The notes beneath the pieces are model-generated. The model had not been told where the DNA came from, searched no databases, and saw nothing but the letters and a program-made list of their open reading frames with translations. DNA of 64,000 nucleotides from Prochlorococcus sp. AG-409-P19 (lineage in GTDB: Bacteria; Cyanobacteriota; Cyanobacteriia; PCC-6307; Cyanobiaceae). Shown here in pieces: positions 59,909 through 64,000 of the stretch. Within the stretch, counting starts at the first letter, position 1. Each line of letters begins with the position of its first letter. A program made the position numbers and the translations under genes. Location of the stretch: assembly GCA_003215315.1 (NCBI GenBank), contig QCKO01000002.1:83406-147405 (forward strand), read 5' to 3'.

Positions 59909-59946
59909 GGCAGTCCATCCACTCATATTCATTTTGAGGGGCTGCC
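59909..59946 (+). promoter_or_regulatory. GC-rich hairpin in the hemE leader
   Basis: GGCAGTCC (59909-59916) pairs with GGGCTGCC (59939-59946), eight pairs with one G-T, around a 22-base loop. It ends 33 bases before the hemE start and stands out in an AT-rich gap. No T-run follows, so it is not a normal terminator of glgB. Confidence 0.4.
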
Positions 59947-59979
59947 TCTAGTAAGTTTCTGGATTAACAGGTCTCAATA

Positions 59980-61035
59980 ATGACAGAAAAACTTCCTCTA
60001 TTACTTCGCGCCGCCCTAGGTCAGAAAGTTGAAAGGCCACCTGTTTGGATGATGCGTCAAGCAGGTAGATACATGAAGGTTTATCGAGACCTTCGAGACA
60101 ATCATCCCAGTTTCAGAGAAAGGTCAGAGAACCCAGATCTTTCATATGAAATATCAATGCAGCCTTTTAAAGCATTTGAACCAGATGGAGTAATTCTCTT
60201 TTCAGATATTCTCACCCCCCTTCCTGGCATGGGAATTGATTTTGATATTGTTGAGAGCAAAGGGCCTTTAATTAATGATCCAATACGCAGCTTAAATCAA
60301 GTTCAAAAATTAACTCCTCTTGATCCCCAAAAAAGCATGCCTTTTGTAGGGGAAGTGCTAAGCAGGCTTAGAGAAAGTGTTGGCAATAAAGCAGCCGTTC
60401 TTGGTTTTGTTGGCGCACCATGGACTTTGGCTGCATATGTAGTTGAAGGTAAAAGCAGCAAGAACTATGCCGTAATCAAAGCAATGGCATTTCAAGAACC
60501 TGAACTACTCCACAACTTATTAGATCATTTTGCCGAATCTATAGCCAATTACTTGTGTTACCAGATCCATTCAGGAGCTCAAGTCGTACAAATGTTTGAC
60601 TCTTGGGCTGGTCAATTAAGTCCTGAAGACTATGACATTTTCGCTGCTCCCTATCAAAAGAAGGTGGTCGATCTAGTTAAACAAAAGCACCCGAATACTC
60701 CGATCATTCTTTATATATCTGGAAGCGCAGGAGTACTTGAAAGGATGGGGAAAACAGGCGTAGATATAGTTTCTCTTGATTGGACAGTAGATATGGAAGA
60801 TGGTTTAAAGCGATTGCCCACAAATGTCGGAGTTCAAGGCAATGTTGATCCAGGGCTTTTATTTGGAACGCCAGCTGCAATAAATTCTCGAATTATTGAT
60901 GTAGTAAAAAAAGCACAAGGAAGAAAACACATTCTAAATCTTGGTCATGGAATTCTTCCTGGAACACCAGAAGAAAATGCAAGAGTTTTCTTTGAATCAG
61001 GCAAAAATGTAAATGAACTTATAAAGACTAGCTAG
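59980..61035 (+). CDS. hemE: uroporphyrinogen decarboxylase
   Basis: Removes four carboxyl groups from uroporphyrinogen III to make coproporphyrinogen III, a step shared by heme and chlorophyll synthesis. It has 351 residues. RQAGRYM at 26-32 and [12 protein letters not shown] with catalytic Asp76 are the two signatures, and [13 protein letters not shown] follows. Complete. The next gene begins 3 bases after its stop. The leader carries the hairpin listed at 59909-59946. Confidence 0.97.
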   Translation: MTEKLPLLLRAALGQKVERPPVWMMRQAGRYMKVYRDLRDNHPSFRERSENPDLSYEISMQPFKAFEPDGVILFSDILTPLPGMGIDFDIVESKGPLINDPIRSLNQVQKLTPLDPQKSMPFVGEVLSRLRESVGNKAAVLGFVGAPWTLAAYVVEGKSSKNYAVIKAMAFQEPELLHNLLDHFAESIANYLCYQIHSGAQVVQMFDSWAGQLSPEDYDIFAAPYQKKVVDLVKQKHPNTPIILYISGSAGVLERMGKTGVDIVSLDWTVDMEDGLKRLPTNVGVQGNVDPGLLFGTPAAINSRIIDVVKKAQGRKHILNLGHGILPGTPEENARVFFESGKNVNELIKTS

Positions 61036-61038
61036 CTC

Positions 61039-62019
61039 TTGAATACACAAAAAATACTTATAACAGGAGCAAGTGGGTGTGTAGGGCAATACATAACTAA
61101 ATGGTTAATGAATAATTCAGAAGCGCAGCTTTACCTTTGGATAAGAGATCCAAAAAAATTAACTGCCATTGATATTGATAATCAAAAAATAAAACTTTTA
61201 ATAGGAGATTTATGTGAGCCAGAGAAATTCAGCACCCAACTTTCTGAAGTTACAAGGGTTATACATACAGCGACAGCATGGGGGGATCCTAAAAGAGCTT
61301 ATGAAGTCAACGTAATTGCCATAAAGAAGATGTTAGGGATGCTGAATCCGTCACTAATAGAGCAAATAATATATTTTTCAACAGCTAGTGTTTTAGATCA
61401 AAACTTAAATCCAATTTCAGAAGCATTTACCTATGGGACTGAATATATACAAACCAAAGCCCAATGTCTTTCAGAGCTTGAATCTCATGCTTTAGCTGAA
61501 AAAATTATTGCTGTTTTCCCAACACTAGTATTTGGTGGAAGGCTAGATAATACAAGTCGCTTCCCTACAAGCTACTTAACAGAAGGCCTTAAAGAAGCAA
61601 TGCGTTGGCTTTGGCTAGCAAGGTGGATAAAGGCTTTTTCTAAGTTTCATTTCATTCATGCTGCTGATATTGCTTTCATATGTGGATACCTAGCGACTAC
61701 ACCTCATATTCCTTTTAAAAGCAATTTTGGATTAAAAAAACTTGTATTAGCCCAACCATATATAGATATAGATGAAACCATTCAGACTCTTTTAAAATGG
61801 AAGGGAATGAAAAAGACACCTCAAATACCATTATGGCCATGGTTAACTGAGCTTTTAATCAAAGTATTACCAATAAAAATCAATAGATGGGATAGGTTTA
61901 GTATTAAACAACGTAACTTTGTCTACTCTCCAATAATTACTCCAGAAACTTTTGGTGGAGCAAGTGTTGCCTCGTCACTAACTGAAGTATTAAAAAGCTC
62001 AGGGTTAAGCCACAAATAA
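61039..62019 (+). CDS. NAD-dependent epimerase/dehydratase family protein
   Basis: Extended SDR-type protein of 326 residues. GASGCVG at 10-16 binds the nucleotide, DLCEPEKF is near 56-63, and TATAWGDPKRAYEVNV continues the fold. A YIQTK stretch near residue 141-145 gives the Tyr-x3-Lys pair. The start appears to be TTG (61039), 3 bases after the hemE stop; the next ATG is well inside the fold. The substrate is unknown; it could be a sugar nucleotide or a pigment intermediate. Closely linked to hemE, so co-expressed. Confidence 0.8.
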   Translation: MNTQKILITGASGCVGQYITKWLMNNSEAQLYLWIRDPKKLTAIDIDNQKIKLLIGDLCEPEKFSTQLSEVTRVIHTATAWGDPKRAYEVNVIAIKKMLGMLNPSLIEQIIYFSTASVLDQNLNPISEAFTYGTEYIQTKAQCLSELESHALAEKIIAVFPTLVFGGRLDNTSRFPTSYLTEGLKEAMRWLWLARWIKAFSKFHFIHAADIAFICGYLATTPHIPFKSNFGLKKLVLAQPYIDIDETIQTLLKWKGMKKTPQIPLWPWLTELLIKVLPIKINRWDRFSIKQRNFVYSPIITPETFGGASVASSLTEVLKSSGLSHK

Positions 62020-62039
62020 ACTTTTGCTTGAGAATAAAC

Positions 62040-62045
62040 TATAAT
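62040..62045 (+). promoter_or_regulatory. putative -10 box of petE
   Basis: A perfect TATAAT lies 25 bases before the petE start codon. No matching -35 element is seen at 16-18 bases upstream, which is common in Prochlorococcus. A transcript start near 62052 would follow. Confidence 0.45.
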
Positions 62046-62070
62046 TAAACAAACAGACCATACATCCTCA

Positions 62071-62421
62071 ATGATTCGATCTATTACCTCTGCATGCATC
62101 GCATTTCTATTGTTTCTTGCAATGGGGGTTTCCTCTGTTCATGCAAATACAGTAGAAGTCAAGCTTGGTACTGATGCTGGAATGCTTGCTTTTGAGCCAA
62201 GCGCAGTAACTATCAACGCTGGTGACACAGTTAAATTTGTTAATAACAAACTTGCACCTCATAATGCTGTATTTGATGGAAATGATGACTTGAGCCATCC
62301 TGACCTTGCTTTTGCTCCTGGTGAATCATGGGAAAGGACATTCAGCACTGCTGGTTCATATGACTTCTACTGTGAGCCTCATAGAGGTGCTGGAATGGTT
62401 GGGAAGATTACAGTTAAGTAA
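62071..62421 (+). CDS. petE: plastocyanin
   Basis: Small copper protein of the thylakoid lumen that carries electrons from cytochrome b6f to photosystem I. It has 116 residues with a signal peptide ending in VHA (cut after residue 25), leaving about 91 residues. The type 1 copper ligands are His64 (LAPHNAVF), Cys101 (YDFYCEPH), His104 and Met109 (GAGMVG). All are present. It has its own likely promoter and a strong terminator downstream, as a highly expressed single gene should. Confidence 0.97.
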   Translation: MIRSITSACIAFLLFLAMGVSSVHANTVEVKLGTDAGMLAFEPSAVTINAGDTVKFVNNKLAPHNAVFDGNDDLSHPDLAFAPGESWERTFSTAGSYDFYCEPHRGAGMVGKITVK

Positions 62422-62442
62422 TAAAAATAAAGTTTTCCACCT

Positions 62443-62475
62443 AAAGGTGAGATGTTAATTCATCTCACCTTTTTT
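62443..62475 (+). terminator. rho-independent terminator of petE
   Basis: A perfect 12-base stem (AAAGGTGAGATG at 62443-62454 with CATCTCACCTTT at 62461-62472) closes a six-base loop TTAATT and is followed by T residues. It begins 22 bases after the petE stop. A classical intrinsic terminator. Confidence 0.9.
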
Positions 62476-62545
62476 ATTTGTAAAAAAGCCTTCTCAAGGA
62501 CTTAAAGCCTTACTAGGCTTAACAATAGAAATTCTTATCACTTTA

Positions 62546-62767
62546 ATGGCCAGATACGAATTTAAAAAATTCATAATAGCTGCAAAAAGAAATCTTTCTC
62601 TTCGGAAACGAATCAAACAATGCCAACAGGCAGAAGATGTAATATACCTGGCTAAAGAATTAGGGTTCAATATTATTAATAAAGACTTAGAAGAAGATCA
62701 TTTACTATCAGATTTCAATACTTGGATACATAAAAGTAAAATCTCTCCAATAAAGAAAAATATATAA
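62546..62767 (+). CDS. small Nif11-domain protein
   Basis: Protein of 73 residues that fits the Nif11/NHLP leader-like pattern: a helix near the N-terminus (FKKFIIAAKRNLSLRKRIKQC), then AEDVIYLAKELGFNI, the conserved AKELGF stretch near 34-41, and a short acidic helix after it. In many cyanobacteria such domains are leaders of ribosomally made peptides, but the double-glycine cleavage site and Cys/Ser/Thr-rich core are absent here; the tail is lysine-rich (KSKISPIKKNI). So it is probably a small regulatory or accessory protein. Located between petE and clpB. Confidence 0.65.
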   Translation: MARYEFKKFIIAAKRNLSLRKRIKQCQQAEDVIYLAKELGFNIINKDLEEDHLLSDFNTWIHKSKISPIKKNI

Positions 62768-62784
62768 GCTGTCAACTAAGAAGC

Positions 62785-62790
62785 TATAAT
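62785..62790 (+). promoter_or_regulatory. putative -10 box of clpB
   Basis: A perfect TATAAT about 100 bases before the clpB start. It would place the transcript start near 62797, so both hairpins downstream would be in the leader RNA. No clear -35 element is seen. Confidence 0.4.
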
Positions 62791-62807
62791 CTAATAATTT
62801 TTTTTGT

Positions 62808-62860
62808 GATAACCGACCCATCAGTTTCGGTTATCAATGCACTAAGAATTAAATTAGTGC
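62808..62860 (+). promoter_or_regulatory. tandem perfect hairpins in the clpB leader
   Basis: Two perfect inverted repeats sit side by side. GATAACCGA (62808-62816) with TCGGTTATC (62827-62835) has nine pairs and a 10-base loop. GCACTAA (62839-62845) with TTAGTGC (62854-62860) has seven pairs and an 8-base loop. Only three bases separate them, and the second ends 30 bases before the clpB start. There is no T-run, so they are not a terminator. The order of bases differs from the CIRCE heat-shock operator (TTAGCACTC type). Confidence 0.6.
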
Positions 62861-62890
62861 CCATAAAATAGTAAAAGATCGATTTTAATA

Positions 62891-64000
62891 ATGAAATTCA
62901 AATCTGGTGAATTCACAAAAAAATGTTGGGGTTCAATTATCTATGCTCAAGAATTAGCTCAAGAGAATAATCATCAGAATGTAGAGTCTGAACATATTTT
63001 GATGTCTCTTGCGAAGGCAAATGATATCGCAATAAAAATATTAAATCGAGCTAACATTCCCGTACTTAAATTACTCAGTGATTTAGAAGTATTCTTAAAA
63101 CAACAACCAATAATGAAAAGGAAACCAGAAAATGTATTTATAGGTAAAAGTACAAATATAATTTTATCAGAAGCAGAACAGATAAAGATTTCTTTTAATG
63201 ATGAATTCATATCTACAGAGCACCTTTTGCTAAGTCTTTTTGCTGACAATAGAATCTGTATAAATCTATTTAATAAAAATAATATCCAGAAGAATGAGAT
63301 TTTATTAGCGATTAAAGAGATAAGAGGTAGTCAAGTAGTGAAAGATCAAAACTCAGAAGAAAATTATGAATCACTCAAAAGATATGGTAGAGATCTAATC
63401 GAAGCAGCCAAAGAAGGAAAACTTGACCCCGTCATAGGAAGAGACGAAGAAATAAGAAGAACAATTCAAATTCTAAGTCGCCGAACAAAAAACAATCCAG
63501 TACTAATAGGTGAAGCGGGTGTTGGTAAAACTGCAATTGTGGAAGGACTAGCTCAAAGAATCGTCAATGGAGATGTTCCAACTTCTCTTAGCGATCGTCA
63601 ATTAATAAGTTTAGACATAGGGGCATTAATCGCAGGAGCAAAATATAGAGGTGAGTTTGAAGAGAGACTCAAAGCTGTACTAAAAGAAATCACAACTTCT
63701 AACGGTCAAATCATTCTTTTCATAGATGAAATTCATACGGTGGTAGGTGCAGGAGCCTCAGGTGGAGCAATGGATGCAAGTAATCTAATGAAGCCAATGC
63801 TAGCAAGAGGTGAACTTAGATGTATTGGTGCAACAACTATCAATGAGCATAAAGAGTATATAGAAAAAGACCCTGCTTTAGAAAGAAGGTTTCAGCAAGT
63901 TTTAGTTAAAGAGCCATCCGTCGAAGATACAATTTCAATACTAAGAGGACTGAAAAAAAAATATGAGGTTCATCATGGAGTTCGAATAGCTGACAATGCA
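62891..64000 (+). CDS. clpB: ATP-dependent chaperone ClpB (3' end outside the window)
   Basis: Heat-shock disaggregase of the AAA+ family. The window holds the first 370 codons. Residues 1-145 are the N-terminal Clp repeat domain ([22 protein letters not shown]). The first AAA+ module follows with Walker A GEAGVGKT at 207-214, Walker [11 protein letters not shown], and ERRFQQV. The [24 protein letters not shown] linker and the [19 protein letters not shown] block are typical of ClpB. The second AAA+ module and middle domain lie beyond the window. The unusual leader is listed separately. ClpB rather than ClpC is supported by the [31 protein letters not shown] block. Confidence 0.93.
   Translation, partial: MKFKSGEFTKKCWGSIIYAQELAQENNHQNVESEHILMSLAKANDIAIKILNRANIPVLKLLSDLEVFLKQQPIMKRKPENVFIGKSTNIILSEAEQIKISFNDEFISTEHLLLSLFADNRICINLFNKNNIQKNEILLAIKEIRGSQVVKDQNSEENYESLKRYGRDLIEAAKEGKLDPVIGRDEEIRRTIQILSRRTKNNPVLIGEAGVGKTAIVEGLAQRIVNGDVPTSLSDRQLISLDIGALIAGAKYRGEFEERLKAVLKEITTSNGQIILFIDEIHTVVGAGASGGAMDASNLMKPMLARGELRCIGATTINEHKEYIEKDPALERRFQQVLVKEPSVEDTISILRGLKKKYEVHHGVRIADNA

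Noticed and set aside
62546..62767. Prochlorosin-type lanthipeptide precursor
   Set aside because: The Nif11-like part is present but there is no Gly-Gly cleavage site and no Cys/Ser/Thr-rich core.
62839..62860. CIRCE heat-shock operator
   Set aside because: The half-sites are GCACTAA/TTAGTGC; the CIRCE half-site is TTAGCACTC with a nine-base spacer.

Overview
The window is a stretch of AT-rich, tightly packed cyanobacterial chromosome that looks like marine Prochlorococcus. The evidence is a Pcb chlorophyll a/b-binding antenna gene (5997-7049), a CrtL-type lycopene cyclase, a Ycf51 homologue, plastocyanin, a cyanobacterial NdhD, genes for plastoquinone and phylloquinone synthesis, very short intergenic gaps and several genes whose ends overlap. 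I see no phycobilisome genes. The gene content and base composition resemble low-light-type strains, but I cannot name the strain. I found no rRNA, tRNA, CRISPR array, transposase, integrase or phage structural gene, so this is mainly a core-genome region.

Layout. 1-5476: lycopene cyclase (cut by the window start), an SDR oxidoreductase, a GST-like protein, a GltS-type sodium/glutamate symporter and small unknown proteins, one joining a GIY-YIG-like N-terminus to membrane segments. 5477-8764: the pcb gene with its terminator and the longest non-coding gap, surrounded by small unknown proteins, two of them under 60 residues. 8826-21111: mostly minus-strand housekeeping genes: ugd, hisS, a DnaQ-like exonuclease, acsA, then a nitrilase / amidase / murI / prenyl synthase operon and comB. 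21158-26417: plus-strand ubiD-like gene, aroA, an MnmC1-like methyltransferase and glmU. 26420-38371: minus-strand murF, glgA, menB, menD, a Mn/Zn-type ABC transporter and a DUF697 protein, with plus-strand lepB and a DUF760 gene between.

38609-47847: plus-strand run with a probable ribbon-helix-helix protein with disordered tails, trpS, thrS, glk, thrB, ndhD and an M3 oligopeptidase. 47840-54607: minus-strand operon of a TamB-like protein, a truncated ROK-like protein, proA, folB and a lipase-like protein. 54673-64000: plus-strand ycf51, a DUF4332 gene, a secreted small protein, a CocE-like hydrolase, glgB, hemE, an epimerase, petE, a small Nif11-domain protein and the 5' part of clpB.

Several genes serve the same ends. 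CrtL, the solanesyl-type prenyl synthase, the UbiD-like decarboxylase, MenB/MenD, HemE, NdhD, PetE and Pcb all supply pigments, quinones or electron carriers to photosynthesis. GlmU, MurF, MurI and the amidase belong to cell-wall metabolism. GlgA, GlgB and glucokinase handle glycogen and glucose.

No large unknown multi-gene system is evident. The best leads are small: the truncated ROK-like protein, the ribbon-helix-helix protein with RGG-like tail and its structured leader, the Nif11-domain protein without a leader-cleavage motif, the tandem hairpins before clpB, the hairpin before hemE, and the GC-rich thrB gene inside AT-rich surroundings.
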